DNA of 64,000 bases from Hetaerina americana (GCA_022747635.1 JAKTNV010000024.1:6667803-6731802); one strand, 5' to 3'; shown: positions 47,380 through 60,924, counted from the stretch's first letter. The notes: generated by a model not told the origin, from the letters alone. Program-made: numbers and translations.

Positions 47380-48020
47380 AGGCACAGGTGGAGGATAGGG
47401 AAAGGTCAGGGATCCGCCCTCCCTCTCCCCCTTGCCCGAATAGCGGATCGCTAGAGTCCATCGGTGCCGTTCGCCGGTCATGGCGGATGGACGTACGCCC
47501 CGCGCCGAATGCACGTTGACCGCACTCGCCTCGCCTCCTCCAACGGGAATACGGCTGCCACGTTGGATTCCTTTTCGGGAACGGCGCTGACACCGCCTTT
47601 AACTCTCTCCCGAGAGCCAGGATCAAGAGGGAAAGAATCGCGAGAAGACATTTGTACGACGAAAGGCGCGCGCGCACACAATGAATCGAGAACGATAGAT
47701 ATACATCTTGAGCGTGGAGGAGGAAATGGAGGGGAAGTGTGGTGGGAGGAGGAGGAGGCGGGATATTTTTCTGAAAAATAGATAAATTCACTCCATCTCG
47801 AGTCCCCTTTACGCTGAGCCATTTACGGGCAAGCTCGAACTCTCACCGTTCCAGCACCGATGTGACGGCTCCAGATTTCTCGTCCGAAGTCCGAATCGAC
47901 GGATTAAAAAAGAAAAAAAGAGGCTCTCGAGCACTAATCTGAGACGGGGCGAAGAACAAATAGGGGAGATTTTCCAGGAGGGGGGGATTTCTTGTTATCA
48001 TCCTCAGTTCTTCCGAGGAA
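47380..48020. other. CpG-rich block
   Basis: Dense CpGs (TACGCCCCGCGCCGAATGC, GGCGCGCGCGCAC) surrounded by AT-rich DNA. Frames of 105-141 codons on both strands are compositional. Could be a promoter or first-exon region of an undetected gene. Confidence 0.45.
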
Positions 48021-48346
48021 ATCACACGTCAAAGAGGATTCGACGTAGACAGTGAAGACCAGTGGGCGGATCGCGTAAGAATGGTCTGCTCATAATAGAA
48101 AGCTATGAATCGGGAGCATGTCATTTCCCATTAATGCAGTGGCTCTTAAAATACTAATTATCTGCCACTAATTTCTTTTCCAAAATATTTTCTCACCATG
48201 ATGCGTTTTTGTGGCACGGCAGGCGGAAGGGGAATGAGGCCGGGGAAGAAAATATTGACCAAAGAAAATTATTTCTATAACAGCGCGATATAATAAAGCA
48301 TTATATATTATAGTATAAAGATACGCATAGTCTTAATTGAACGAAG
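48021..48346. other. no recognisable feature
   Basis: Nothing recognised. Confidence 0.5.
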
Positions 48347-48540
48347 AAAAATATTCCTATACTGGTATTTCGATCTTCTCGGCGAAGAGGGGCGTTGGGT
48401 GAAGAACACCATAGGACGGAGAAGACAACCGTGTCGAAGCACGGGCCGTGTTCAGGTGGAGCGTTCCTTTAAACAACACCCTTCCTCCCTGTAGATGGTC
48501 GACTTGACGACCGAAATACTGGTATGAGAATAATTTTATT
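48347..48540. repeat. inverted pair of hammerhead-like repeats
   Basis: Right arm, plus strand: CTGTAGA (48489-48495), T, stem GGTC/GACC, GAAAT, ACTG, GTA, TGAGAATAATTTT. Left arm, minus strand: TCGAAATACCAGTATAGGAATATTTTT (48385 to 48347), that is GAAAT, ACCA, GTA. Both keep the GAAAY-N4-GTH spacing seen at 3.9, 32.5 and 61.5 kb; the CTGANGA box has one change on the right and is lost on the left. The arms are separated by ~100 bp of unrelated DNA. Confidence 0.55.
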
Positions 48541-51519
48541 TGCCATAATTATAATTTCTTAGGACATTTTTCTTGTAATTAACAGCCAGTAGCTCACGTC
48601 TTCTCGTCTCGTCTTCAGCCTTAGCTGTCAGAGCAAATAAAAGCCAAAACTCTATCACAGCTGAGAGTAGCATATCATTCATCACTCATAGCAAAAATCA
48701 TATGGATTTTATCATGCTGATTCGATTCAATTGACCCAGTCATACTAATCGACTAATGGATTGAAAAAATGACTTCAGTGCCTTCGGAAACAATCATTAG
48801 ATAACGCTGCATGCGTACAACTTTGTTCTGGCCCGATGAATTTTAAAGATAAGAAGATGACCCTTCTTCTTCTTCGAATATCCTTGTAGTTTTAGTGTGA
48901 GTTCGTACCAATAGCAATTTTGATCAGATTAACACATTACATTTTTTACACAGATACGATACTACTTAAATTTCTAGGCCCTATGAAATGGTGGTATCAA
49001 TGGGAGTATACATGTATTATGTGGGGAGGAATGAACTTAAGAGTGGACGGGAGAATTGAGATTCTGATTATATTTCCAGGTTCTACCCGAACAATGTTTT
49101 CTTTTTATAGAGGAAAGTGCTCCTGCATAGTCGGAGCCTGATTAGGAAACAATTTGAGGTCTAGCTGCGACATTCTATTGTCCATAAAGGGTCAAAAGTT
49201 TGAACGCCATCTCCAGACAGTCCAAAGGTCTGACTGACCCGTGTCCACAGATTTAACGCGTCGCTCAAGTGGGTGTGTGAACCTGTCGACTGGACTCCAT
49301 CCTGCTCTGACTCCACGGGGCTTCGAGTGAGCACTAATTTATAGGATGAAATGAGCAATTATTAAGCATATATGTATTTCGCATGTTATAACAGTGTTCT
49401 AAATAATATTTCTACCTATGAGACCTCAGGTAATGATACTCGGTTGCTACAAGAAGTAATGTTTCTATGGTGAACAAATGGGAAGAATCTCCGATCAAAG
49501 CAGAACGATAACTGATTTGGGAAACTAAAGAAAATTTTAAGACCCTACCGCGGCACCAGTTCCGTAAAAAAATACTGACTGCGGCAATAATATTTTGTGT
49601 AAAATCTGTGCTCTTTAAGTTTAATGCAAATTTTATTTTAGTTAACTCTGGTACAACTGGGAGTGGTATCTAGAATAATAGAATTGATAATAAATCCATT
49701 AAATTTTGGTAATAATGACGTCATAATAATAAAAAATGGTCAAAATGCATATTAGTGGCATAAGAGATTAAAATACTACGATTAAACGATTGAATGGTTA
49801 CAGAAGTTAACACCGACTGGCATTAGGGCTGTTTTTGGAGTCACATTAGTGCCCCTCCACCAGTTTCCGCCGCAGTAGGCTTTTAGAGGATGGTGAATTG
49901 ATTTCCCTGGTTTCCAGGTTGGTTACGGAATGATAACAAAAGTTAAATGTTGAATTAGCTTCATTTTCATGCATGACAGAAAGCTCTCAAGCAGCGAGAC
50001 CATTTCTCGAGGGAAAATGAACAGGTAACTGGTGCCAAAGAGAAAATAATTATCTCGCAGAAGTGGAGCTGGGATCAGAGAAAAATGTTATTATTCCACG
50101 CCATATTTTGATACACTATTGATTTTAAAGAGTCAATCATTACATTATAAATTGTTGAATGGAACCAGCCACCTGGAGGTTTGTTTGAACCCTTCCCATT
50201 CAATTTTAGGAGTTTTAAGAATAAGTGTAAAGCAGCCAATGGGTGATAAACTTTATTGATCAGTGATTATTATACTAATGTACTTATTTAAATATTGTTT
50301 GTACCTGATGTGGACGGCGTGAGAAGTTGTATTGCACAAGCGAATGATGTGTTAACGGTGGGTGAATTTGAACGGTATATCACATTGGAGAGTGCGTGAC
50401 TATGACCGGAGTGCGGCGATGGACGGAGCGTTCCAGGTATGGTGTGAACTTAGCCCTTGTGTGTTGGTAAATGTGCGGTTGGTAATTCTTAAAGTGCCAT
50501 TGCACATAAGAGCATTTTGTCTTATATCTGGTCTTCTGGTGTATGTATGTATGTGCATTGTAAGAGTGACCGTTGACCAGACTTGGCCGTTGCCACAAGG
50601 ACAATTGCCTCATTGTAACAAAATTTATATAATAATAATTAAGTATTTATATGTTTAAGTTGAAACTATCGTTTTGATGTCATAAACATATTCATTTCCT
50701 TAACCGCTTTGACGCAAAAAATATTTTGGATGAAAGTAATTTGCTTTCAGAATATACTTTATATGAATCTATTTCAAAATTAATTCGAAAAAATATAATT
50801 TACCAAGGAAAATTAAGTTCTTCAATTAACTTAATTGGAGAAAAATGCGTCGAATTTTGTTGGATGATATATCAGAGAAGCGGAATATTTAATTATGAAA
50901 GCACTAAAACCTTTTTTATCACTCGATTATTTTATGGCACGTTTGGAAACGAATTCTTGAAAAATCACGATGAAAAAAACTAGGATTATCAAATATGTTT
51001 ATATACTGAAGAGGAACGCAAGTAATTTGTCTTCATAGAGTGCATAGGAACACTTCTAATGAGTGTTGTAGTTGAGCCAATTGATCGGTGGAAAGGTTCG
51101 TTAAAAATGACCAACATTATTGGAAACTAATTCCAATGGACAGGTAACGAAAAATGTTTAACCTAAAATATATTAGTCAAAAACCTGTCTTTAATCGAAA
51201 TACGTTTGGTGAAGTGAGATAGAAAATAATCTATATCGGCGTTTATTGAGTTATGATCACATCAAAACATATTCAAATTAGCCTCACCCAAATAGTTCAT
51301 TTCCAGAAGCATTTACTAATTAATCTCTCTAATACCACCCATCGTTCCACTTGAACTGTTGAGTTTCCCCATTCCTTGATTCTGATGTGGAGTGCGCGTC
51401 GGGTGCTAGTCTTGGGCGGCATTTGAGTAAAACCTCAGCCCACTTAGAGCACTATGATAATATCCAACCTCGATCTTGACTCAAACTGAGGATATATAGT
51501 AGGCTTGAACCTGGATGCA
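48541..51519. other. no recognisable feature
   Basis: AT-rich DNA; ORFs up to 98 codons, none recognised. Confidence 0.5.
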
Positions 51520-51900
51520 ACGGCCGTCCGCGGTGATTTCATAACGAGGAGCACCAGGGGAAATATGGAGAGCGAGCGCAAGGCGATGAATTACGCAGCG
51601 GTTGGTTCCCTCGGAGCGAAGGAGGGACCTGTAATCTGATTAAGGAGCAATTTTTGCTAATCCGTCACCCCTCCCTCCCTGTCTCATGGCGATGGAAGGG
51701 CGATGGGAGATGGGGCGAGAGAGAGAGAGGGGTGGTGGAAGAAGATGAGATAATTTTCTGCCCGGTAGATTGCACGGGTGAGGAAGAGGGGATGATGAGG
51801 GTGGCGTACGGAAACACGCAACGTCCGGCTTCCTTCCCCGCGAGGCCTTATTCACGGGGTGGGAAGCTCCGCTTCTGAAAGATTCAAGTCGATCTGCAAT
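51520..51900. other. GC-rich block
   Basis: Purine-rich plus strand with GA run (51719-51732) and CpGs. Frames of 74-105 codons are compositional. Nothing recognised. Confidence 0.4.
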
Positions 51901-52149
51901 CTCATTGCAGCTCCACTCACGACTGCTCTCTAAACTTATATCGTACGAAGCGAGCAATTTTCGTTAGTCTCAACTCGAAAAGTGAATAATGATGAAATGG
52001 GGAGGAATATACAAGTACCATTTACGAACGCGAGAAATCGATTCAGCTCGGTCTCGACTATGGGAATATTCGTTGAAGGGCTGCTTTCGATTTCGCCAAA
52101 AGTATCATCACGTACAACCAAACTCAGTTAACAACACGAAGATCGGTTT

Positions 52150-52375
52150 CATAGGTGAGGCTAGAGACCTCACCTAGGACTAAACTTACCTGTGAAATTG
52201 GAAAGGAATGTCAGTTTCTTTCGCAGCAACGCCTATGATTTTCCATGAATTTCTGATATCCGAAAAATCACACGGCTTGGATGAGGCTCAAGTTGTTAAG
52301 AGGTGACCCCAGGAATTAAATCCGGGCCCTCCAGTCCGTAGTCCAACGCTCTACCCACTGGACTCCCACGTCTCT

Positions 52376-52377
<2 letters not shown>
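52150..52377 (-). mobile_element. tRNA-derived SINE, minus strand
   Basis: Minus strand from 52377: AGTCCAGTGGGTAGAGCG (A-box-like), GTTGGACTACGGACTGGAG, GGATTTAATTCCTGGGG (weakened B box), then the SINE body: GTGATTTTTCGGATATCAG, AATTCATGGAAAATCATAGG, GAAAGAAACTGACATTCC. Body order matches the plus-strand copy at 52493. The head starts exactly at the (TA)n tract. Confidence 0.82.
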
Positions 52378-52442
<65 letters not shown>

Positions 52443-52499
52443 TATATATAATATATATTTGTTTATATATATACATATATATATATATATGTGTGTGTG
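52378..52499. repeat. (TA)n tract between two head-to-head SINEs
   Basis: Perfect TA to about 52435, then interrupted TA with a short (GT)n at 52491-52498. Confidence 0.97.
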
Positions 52500-52760
52500 G
52501 GTCGCGGTAGTCCAGGGGGTAGAGCGTTGGACTGCTGACCGGAGGGTCCCGGGCAAGGCACTCTGGGCACCTGCAGCTCCACCCAAGCTTTGTGATTTTT
52601 CGGGTACCAAATCTTCCTGGGAAACCATAACCGGCATAGGAAAGGGAACTGGCCCCCCTACCCTAATGTGTGAATTTCACACGCCGTCGGGGTTAGTACT
52701 GGGTGATATTTACCATCACCTGCTAAACCTTCGGTTTGATTACTGTGTTTATGGTTTTTA
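52500..52760 (+). mobile_element. tRNA-derived SINE, plus strand, most complete copy
   Basis: Head: TAGTCCAGGGGG (A box, 52508-52519), GTAGAGCGTTGGACTGCTGA, CCGGAGGGTCCCGGGC at the position of the B box (decayed). Body: GTGATTTTTCGGGTACCAAA, TCTTCCTGGGAAACCATAAC, GGAACTGGCCCCCCTACCC, ATTTCACACGCCG, TTAGTACTGGGTGAT, GATTACTGTGTTTATGG. RNA polymerase III type promoter in the head; the enzyme for mobility would come from a partner LINE. Confidence 0.87.
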
Positions 52761-52975
52761 TGTATCTTCAACATCGCCAAATCTGAATGATATTCCGGGC
52801 ACAGGATCTTCACGGGGAACCGCAGAAAGGACATAGATAAAAACCGTTCCCCCTCCAACCCTGGTTCGCGAATTTCATCCTCTGCCGAGCTAGGCGCAGG
52901 GGTGAGTTCGCCACCTCCCCTCGCTCATCAAGCCAATCTTCGGGTCGATTATCGGGGGGTTTATTTAATTTTTTC
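52761..52975 (+). mobile_element. second, diverged SINE body in tandem
   Basis: Follows the first directly: ATATTCCGGGCACAGGATCT, TCACGGGGAACCGCAGAAAG, GAATTTCATCCTCTGCCGAG, then CAATCTTCGGGTCGATTATC. It repeats the body blocks without a tRNA head, forming a SINE dimer-like structure. Confidence 0.6.
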
Positions 52976-53700
52976 GGGGGCGCATGCATAAATCGACTTG
53001 AGAGAAGGGGGGCCTCCAGATCGTGAGAAGAAGGCAGGTGAGGAGGCCGCCGACGCTGCGGATGGGGGTCCTCTCCTCCCCCGTGTCGCTCCCGGGGGAC
53101 AGCGAGGGTGGCGGGGGGTGGGGTTAAGGGGCGTGGCGGCGCACACTTGCTCGCGGCCCGAGCGCTCTCTCCCGCGAGTGTGCGACGAGAGGGAAGGAAA
53201 CCCCATAAATAAAAACCCTTTCTCGACCCCGGGAGGGGACTTCGTCGGAGAATTCGCGGCTGATTTCCTCGCATATGGCGACTCTGGGGGTGGGGGAGGG
53301 GACGAAGAGATTCTGGAAACATTCCACCCACCTCCTCCCTCGTTAAACGGCAGCTGCTTGGTTCGTTTAAATATCTTTTTTCGCGTGGTGGGGTGGGATG
53401 GCAGAGGTGGCTTCTTCGAGCGATCCTTCTTTTTTCGTGCACTGTGTGCTGATTACGACCCGCGGGATATGCGTATGTAACGTATTAGGTTCGCCGGCCT
53501 CACGACTTCCGGAGAATGGGACGGGGAAGGACACCATGCCGTTTGATAGGTATCGCTCCATTCCCGGAGCCCAACAAATACGAGTATAAGGCGCATCGGT
53601 GTGCTCACCCACGTGGCGTCTCAGGGTGGGACGGGTGTTGTTTACGATCCGTTCCCTTCCTCCCCCACACCCCATGCCTTCGCCCGGCGTATATTCATCC
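52976..53700. other. CpG- and G-rich block with G4 motifs
   Basis: GC-rich DNA with GGGGGTGGGGGAGGGG at 53286-53301 and several G runs near 53105-53135. CpGs dense. Open frames on both strands up to 210 codons are rich in P/R/G/S, as expected from composition. No domain seen. Candidate CpG island. Confidence 0.45.
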
Positions 53701-54549
53701 ATTTAGTTTGAAACGACACGAATTTATTTCACACGAAAATAGACAATAAGGCAAGAGGGAGACTAGATTCATGTGAGACTCGATCGCAATCGTCACCAAT
53801 GCAAGGGAGGTAAATTAAGACGAATTGAAGTTTCGATCAGTTTATTATCAAGACAATTCACTTCGGTTACGATTCGATATCATATCGCTTTGAGAAATCG
53901 ATACGCAACTGCACTTCATCTACCCACCCCTCTTCGTGTGCACGAACGTTGTCGATTCCATTCAACGGTAAGATTCTAATCGATTTTGAGGCTGCGTTGG
54001 AATGCAATGTCTCTTTCCTTGTGGAAAAACTGTGAAATAGAACATAATATAATTTCAATGGCTAAACGACATTTACAAGGGGTCACCACCACTAGGCATA
54101 CAAACTTGAAACTACTGAGCAGATTAGGATTTTAGGAGTACTTAAGTGTTCACATTTTTCGTTTTTTTCAATTTGGGAGTACTTCGGAGTATTTATAGTC
54201 GTCTTCCAGTTCTAGGAGAATCTAAGTGGCCTCCTACGTAAAAATGTCCCATGAATTTTGCCGCGGGAGACTCCCTAGGTACCCTCAGCTTAAGGATAAC
54301 AGGCAATTTTGACGTAGAAGATACCTTACAGTCTTGTTGAGACAGGATTATAAATACAGGCTTAAGTGTTGAGAGAATGAATCCAGGTTAATTGGTTCCA
54401 ATCAATTGTGTACTCTTTAAATACCAATATCTACCTCATTCCATTTTAATACCTCATGTTAATCCTCATTCTCTCTTCCGTTTTTGATGTTTCATTCTAA
54501 TTCCTCATTCTCTCCGTCTCCTCTTTACGTGTTTCCCTCCCGTATATTC
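53701..54549. other. no recognisable feature
   Basis: AT-rich DNA; nothing recognised. Confidence 0.5.
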
Positions 54550-54960
54550 CTTTTGAGCTCTTGAGATGTGAATGTGGTTGTGTAGAACAGTGGAAGAAGT
54601 AAAATATACGGAAAGGAAAATAAAGTACTAGCCATGGTCGGAGAGGAGAGAGGGTATTACGAGAAATCTAAAGGAGACTGGAGAGGTGGCTGCGGAGAAT
54701 TTTGATTAATGGATGAGGATTGAGGATCTTGAACACTCTGGTAGAGGGGAAAAGTTCAGGGAGGCGAGGTTAGTGGAGGGAAAGGAGGCATCTTGGATAG
54801 AACGAAGGGAGACAAGAAGTATTTGGAATAAAAGAACGGTTGATTATGATACGACGCTGCATTGTGTATTTGAGACTTAAAAATGTAGTGGTGGCAGGCT
54901 GTGCGCCTATCCAAAATCTACCTTAAAAAGTAGACTACCAATCATAAATAATCTTCCTTC
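54550..54960 (+). mobile_element. LINE-A 3' end, heavily decayed
   Basis: In pieces of one frame: EQWKK-NIRKGK, GRRGERVLREI-RRLERWLRR, ILING-GLRILNTLVEGK, parallel to the 11-kb copy (RMENVTWTERK, GEERGLLGEILRRQEKWMKG, VLIGSGMLKAVIEG) residue by residue but with several stops. The 3' tail CCAAAATCTACCTTAAAAAG, TAGACTACCAATCATAAATA matches the 3' UTR at 10985-11035 (minus). An old insertion. Confidence 0.65.
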
Positions 54961-57900
54961 CATCCCCTGGGAGCGTGAGCATCCATGTAAAAAACTTTAC
55001 TCCTAGAAGAGTGGATTTTACCCGTCTTGGGAAACATCATACTCCCATATTACATTGGACCATAGTACGTAGGTGGAAAAAAAGAATTTTTGTATTACTT
55101 AAAATGAAGTTTGTATTGGCATGTAAGTTTGCCTCTCCTCTGAAGGTCTGTGAATCTTTCTGAGAGATATCTGCATTACACACTTTCTTTCACGTCTTCA
55201 ATGGAAGATGGCTTTCATTTAATGGTCACGAGTTTGATGACTGCCAGTTAACTTGCTTAGATTGATGTAAACATTCTCCTGATATTTTTCTGATGGCTAG
55301 TGTTCTAAACACGAGTTCCAAATTTCCCTGCGGTGGATTTCCATGGTAATATGCAACTGTGGCGATAGGGAGAAACTTGTGTTAATGGAAACTGATGAGC
55401 GAAAGTTCAGTTTAGGCTAGGCAGGAATGCGACAGCAGTTTGTACGTAGTTCGGAGGCCAGTGGTTCAGAGCCAGGTTCAGCCAAATCCAGTAGGGAAAA
55501 CGCAGGTCAGATTTTCTCATTAAATCCATTAGAGGGAATATGTTATACACGTTTCCACGAAATATTATGAATTCGTACAATGGTGGTAACTCATGCGTGC
55601 ATAAATCTAGAGCCCATTTTGCCGCTTTAAAAGAAAAAGAATCCGAAATTCTACTTAGTGTGGGAAAATTCTCAAATTTGGACACAAATTATGTTCATTT
55701 TATAAGGCTCATAATTCACTTGATATTTTGATGCAATATAATAAACTATTTATCGAGGGAGAGATTTGAATTTAAAGTGAACACATCCTCCCAAAAATGA
55801 TTGTTAAATATTAAATTTTAAATCCTATTAACTTTTCTCCTTTGTGGAATAGGATGGGGACCAGAGATTAAACGAATGGCACGAAATTATTTGAGGAAGA
55901 GCGTGCGTGACGGACACACTACTTAACAACCGGCAGAATTGCTTTCTTTTTATTCAACAAAGATACTTCGTGGAAGCATTGTGTCTATTATGCCTCCACC
56001 AATTTCTTCAAAGATGTGTAGGGAGAGCACTCGTGGGAACGAGCGAGGGATTTAACAATTCAGCCCCAATTTGAATCTCACGCGAATACTAGCAAAAACA
56101 TTCAACCTTCGAATTTGATAGAATTAATAGCCCGGGAGTAGGTCTCGAGGTAATGCAACGGATTCTCTTGATTCTGAGACATTTCCCAACAATTAATCTC
56201 AGCGGTCGGCGTCCACACATTCATCTTCTTTTCGTGCGTATTTCGTGAAATCACCGTAAGAGCAGACCTTCATATACCCTCAACGTAAAACTTACTTCAC
56301 ATTTATCGCTCCAATCAAGAGGAAACAGATAACATATCTCATTACTCTCCGTTCGCAATTGTTTCTTCGAGAGACGTCCGGAAATCGCGAGTAAATAAAG
56401 TCATTCGGCAATTACAAAACAAGCAGGTTGTAACTAATGAAATGGTTAATTTATATATTTAAGTTCTTGGATAAATCCGTTATATTGACTTTCTATCAAA
56501 AGTCATGATAAAAAATATCGAGTTTGAATGATCGAGATTGAAATAGGAGTTGACCTCGCATAAATTAAATCTAATTGATGAGTAAAATATTATGATTTTA
56601 AGATTAAGCAAAAGTTGATATTTTTAACGGGTATATGGTATCCTGATGAATTTGCTTTCCTTTCCATATGCTTCAAGTGAAATGCTTCCTTTGTGGTCAA
56701 ACTTTACGCGATATGTCTTTCGGCCCGAGGAACAAACAGATTAGCACTTACAATTGAGTTTGGGCAACAACCATTTTACTCTATACCTGTCGACCGAGAA
56801 GCTCTGTAAAATGTGAAAATCCGTAAAAGCAACTCCAAATTTAAAACTTCTTTCTCATAAAGGAAACTCAAGCTCAGTTAGGAACGAAATTGTTCGTCTT
56901 ATCGTCTACGTAAATATAGTTAACGAAGATTCAGGATCATTGATAAAAAATAAGCGTTTTTCTCAATAAATGATCATTTGAATTGCAAATATGATACATT
57001 TTTTCCAGTTGGAAAATTTCATGAGCAACAATTGGATTTCTTCGCTGTCTGCGGTTTGACCAACCGAAAGTCGGAAAGTAAACGACAAAAGTAAGTGGCC
57101 GCGTAGGTGTGGATGATTAATTGAAAGCCAAGGTGTTTCCCCAATAAGATAATAAATAAGAAGAGGTCAGCGATGAAAATATGCACAACACTTTCAGAAA
57201 ATTGATAAATGTAGCCCTGGAGTCTCATTACGACGCCTGATATTTGAAACATACGAGTGAACTTCGGAGGAAACTCTAACTGATTAGCGAGGGAATTTAT
57301 CGTACACGATCTGAGATAACATCGGCAACAAACCATTGCTCTAGTGGTAGATCGTGATTCAACGAGTTTGAGGGAAAGTATGCAACGAATTCACACGCAA
57401 ACAAACGTGAGTCACGGGGAGGGGAACCGCCAAAGTATTTTATTTTTAAAGCCAAAGCATTTTTCATGAGTCGGTGCTCAAGTGAATGGAGGAGATTGAC
57501 TAGATTTTTTATGTGTACCTTTTACCCATTGGTCACTCACCGTTGTGGTGGGTTCCATATATCCGCCATAGTTTTGAATGGTGGTCATCAGAAGGGCAAT
57601 TCAATGAATTTTTCCTTTGGTAACCACTCACGGCAAGTTCCGGATGCAGAGGTCCTAGGGATGTAGGTATCACCAAATTCCTATTGGAAAGGAAATGTTT
57701 TTTAATGAAGAAAAATATAAAGAAATGTTTTATTTCGATGATGACAAGTTTATATTTTGCGAAATTTCAAGTGCACATATTCTCACGATACGCAAAAGTA
57801 TCTACTAGAATTGAAACTGTAAGTGAGAAGAACAACTTTAAATTGAAATGCTGTAAGAAGTGGTCGGATTAATATCATGTGCGATCTTATGGGCGATCAA

Positions 57901-59899
57901 GATACTGACTGCTCCGTAACGTAAAAAAAAACCGTTTGTAAAAATTAAAAATTGATTCTTGAATTATACCACAAATTTAGGAAATTAAAATCATATCTAT
58001 TCATATAAAATATTTAACGTTTTATACAACTGAGTTAAAAAAGTAACTATTGAGCCTGACAAGAAAGTCATAATCAATCAAATTATCATCAAATGAATCG
58101 GCGAAACCATAGAATATGCGTATAAAAAGCAGTGTATTTAAAACACCAGCTTATTGAAATTATTGATAAGAAACGACCACTGTCTGATATAAATTTATGT
58201 TGAATTTACGACACTTTATATTTTTCTTGTCCAGTTGGCCACTCCACGTAAAATGTTTACGTGAGAGCAGCAAGTCTGCATGCATGGCCCTGAATGTGAA
58301 TTGTGAATAAGATACTCACGTAATATAATTTAAATCCAATTGATCCACAAATGATTTAAATCCAATTTCTCAAGCTATAATTAGATTATTTGAGGGTCAG
58401 GATAAAAACTGTTGCGAAGGCTATATTTACAAATTATCATGATAAATTAAGGTGAATTTTGCGAAATTTCATGTGCACACAAAAAATTTACCTTTACGTT
58501 CCCTTCTTTGATTAGATATCGTTCATCTTATCGTGTACCTGATGCAATATCGCCAGATAAGGTGCCCGAAGACTTCCATTCTTGAACAATATCTTTCCCC
58601 TCATACTGCCGTATCCAATTTATACCTTTCTATCGCAATTTTGCGGAGATTACTGATACAACATTCTGAGTCGGCATTCAGTATTTGTTCTCCTATAAAG
58701 GAACGTATTTTCCATTTGTTCCCTTCCACTTCTTCAAATTTGAATTACATATTCCTATATCAGTGATTGTTTGAAAGTCTATGGATGGAGCTTGGAGCAA
58801 AGGGGAAAAAACTCTCAGTTAATTTTAACTGATTGCACGAGGTCCCAAAGCAGCTGGTTCTCTTTGAATCATAATGTACCAGAATATTTTTGCAAATATA
58901 TTCGTGTTATGCGCAAATTCATACGGTAATTTTATAGATCATGAGCGGCCTCATTTCCATATTATTTCAGTTGGTACCATGAAAAAATGGTGCTTAAAAA
59001 CTCCAAAATCTCCAATCCTTTTAGATAAATGCAAGAAGATTTGCAGTTGTACCTAGCTGAGATAACGCTAATGTCGAGTCGACGTAAATATGTTGTTAAT
59101 TTGTGGATGCCCCTTTTTATGCAAACAGAGATGGGGATAATGGATTAAGTTATTCCGTAGTCTTTATTTTGGAAAATGTTTTGCATTTTCTCTACTGTTG
59201 GTAACTATCATGGCTTAATCACATCCTTGATCGATATGTAGACTATTACATACGAGTAGATCATTAAACGGCCACCACATGTCATTAGGTCAATTATTTT
59301 TAGTAAGCGAATCAATCAGAAAACAAAATCTGTAAAATTTTAACTCCTCAACATTTATTATTGCAGAGCATAGCTCTAAGAAATTACCATTTTTCCTATC
59401 ATTGATACCAAATCTAATTTCAAGAATAAATGTGTTGCAGAGGATTTTTTACGACTGTACAAACGGTGGCAAGTTACCTTATAATCACGATGTCAAACCA
59501 CCTCGGAATCTGTTCATATTAAGTCGATTGGGATGATTTCAATGAACATATCGTTTGTTCTCCAACAATTTAATTCGATAAGGATATCAATACCAAAATT
59601 TTCTAGGATCTATAACGAAGAGCGAGGTGAGAAAAAACGAAAGAGAGAGATACAAGTAGGTAAAGATACTTGTAGGCCCAGAAAATTTGGCCACTGGGAA
59701 AAAATCTTATGTGACCTCAATTCCAGCCAACGACTCAAGAACTGTATGCATAATGCGTACTAAAACTGACCTCTTGTACGATCTTAAATTTGTGTCATCC
59801 CCTTTCCTCCTGGTCGCATGCAAAATATTTTGTTCAGTCGAGGTGAAATTATTGATAAAATAAAATGGGAATGGAACGGGGACGTCGAAGCTCCGATGC
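54961..59899. other. no recognisable feature
   Basis: Long AT-rich stretch. ORFs up to 105 codons resemble no family; no repeat of the window's families is present. Confidence 0.5.
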
Positions 59900-60110
59900 C
59901 GATGAGTTCACAAGACTCGGAGCATCCGTTGTAGTGTGTTACCCGGAGAAATTAACCGTTAACCCCCATCCAGTGGATCCGCTTCCGCGGTCCGGACGCG
60001 CGAGGGAAAGAGCGCGATCAACGAGACGATTTCCCGCTTGTCCGCGGTCAGGGCAACCAGCATCAGGACGCCAACCCGCGTCAGCACCGTCCGGTAATTC
60101 CATGAATCCT
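59900..60110. other. CpG-rich patch
   Basis: TCCGCTTCCGCGGTCCGGACGCGCGAGGG and similar: strong CpG density over ~150 bp, with an 83-codon frame of low complexity. Possible promoter-like DNA. Confidence 0.4.
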
Positions 60111-60509
60111 CACTGACAACATGCGCCAGTTTCCCAGCTCTCTAAACTCGGTTATCGCCGACGGATGACTAAACAAAGAACCTGCCCAGATTTCCTTCCC
60201 ATTCTGTTTTATTTTCTCCGCATTTTCTAGAAAACTTGCTTATTTTTTTCTCAATGATTTCAAATGGACCAGCTTCGTGCGTTGAACACTTCAGCCGAGG
60301 GATTATTCTAACAGCAAAAAAATTCAGGATATGCGGAGGTTGCTCTACGGGTTGATGCTTCGGGTCCTCCTGGTTAATTTTTAGTTGCCTCTCCTCGATC
60401 GACTAGTGACAATGACTTCGTAATTTTCACCAGATGCTAATATTTCTTCTGTCACAGTCGAGAATCGTGTATGGATCTAGTGATCCGTAGGTTAAATCCG
60501 CAAAGGCGT
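60111..60509. other. no recognisable feature
   Basis: Nothing recognised. Confidence 0.5.
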
Positions 60510-60514
60510 TAAGT

Positions 60515-60800
60515 GCAAGGGGGGTGGTACTCCAGTGGTTAGAGCGCTGGGCTATTGATCAGGGGGCCCTAGTTCGTTCCCGGTTGACTCCTCAAGACCA
60601 TCCCCCGCGATTTACCCAAGGTATGTTGTTTTTCAGGTACAGATATTCCAGGGAAACCACAGACGACAGTAGGAAAGAAACTTCCCCATCCCCACCTACC
60701 CTAACGCGTGAATTTAAGACACCGTTTAGGAATTAGCATTAGGTTAACTCCATCTTCACTCATTAAATAAACCGTGTTTAAAACTTGTCTCTCAACGATA
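60515..60800 (+). mobile_element. tRNA-derived SINE, plus strand
   Basis: Head: TGGTACTCCAGTGGTTAGAG (A box), CTGGGCTATTGATCAGGGGG, AGTTCGTTCCC at 60571-60581 (B box). Body: TTTCAGGTACAGATATTCCA, GGGAAACCACAGACGACAG, AAACTTCCCCATCCCCACCT, GTGAATTTAAGACACCG. Same order as the 52.5-kb copy. Confidence 0.82.
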
Positions 60801-60924
60801 AACTCACAACTAAAAATAGAGAAGGATCGTCTCTTCGATGCCTTGATAAGATATAGTACCCCTTAAGTGAATCGAAAGCCACAGATATGCTTCCGAATAT
60901 TGTTATTATACCTGTAGGTGAGGG

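Noticed and set aside
52500..52575. Functional tRNA gene
   Set aside because: A box is good but the B box is decayed, acceptor arms do not pair, and the region is followed by a SINE body shared with other copies.
52810..53442. 210-codon minus-strand frame
   Set aside because: Lies in GC-rich DNA where stops are rare on every strand; product is low-complexity P/R/S-rich, and competing frames of 160 and 81 codons overlap it.
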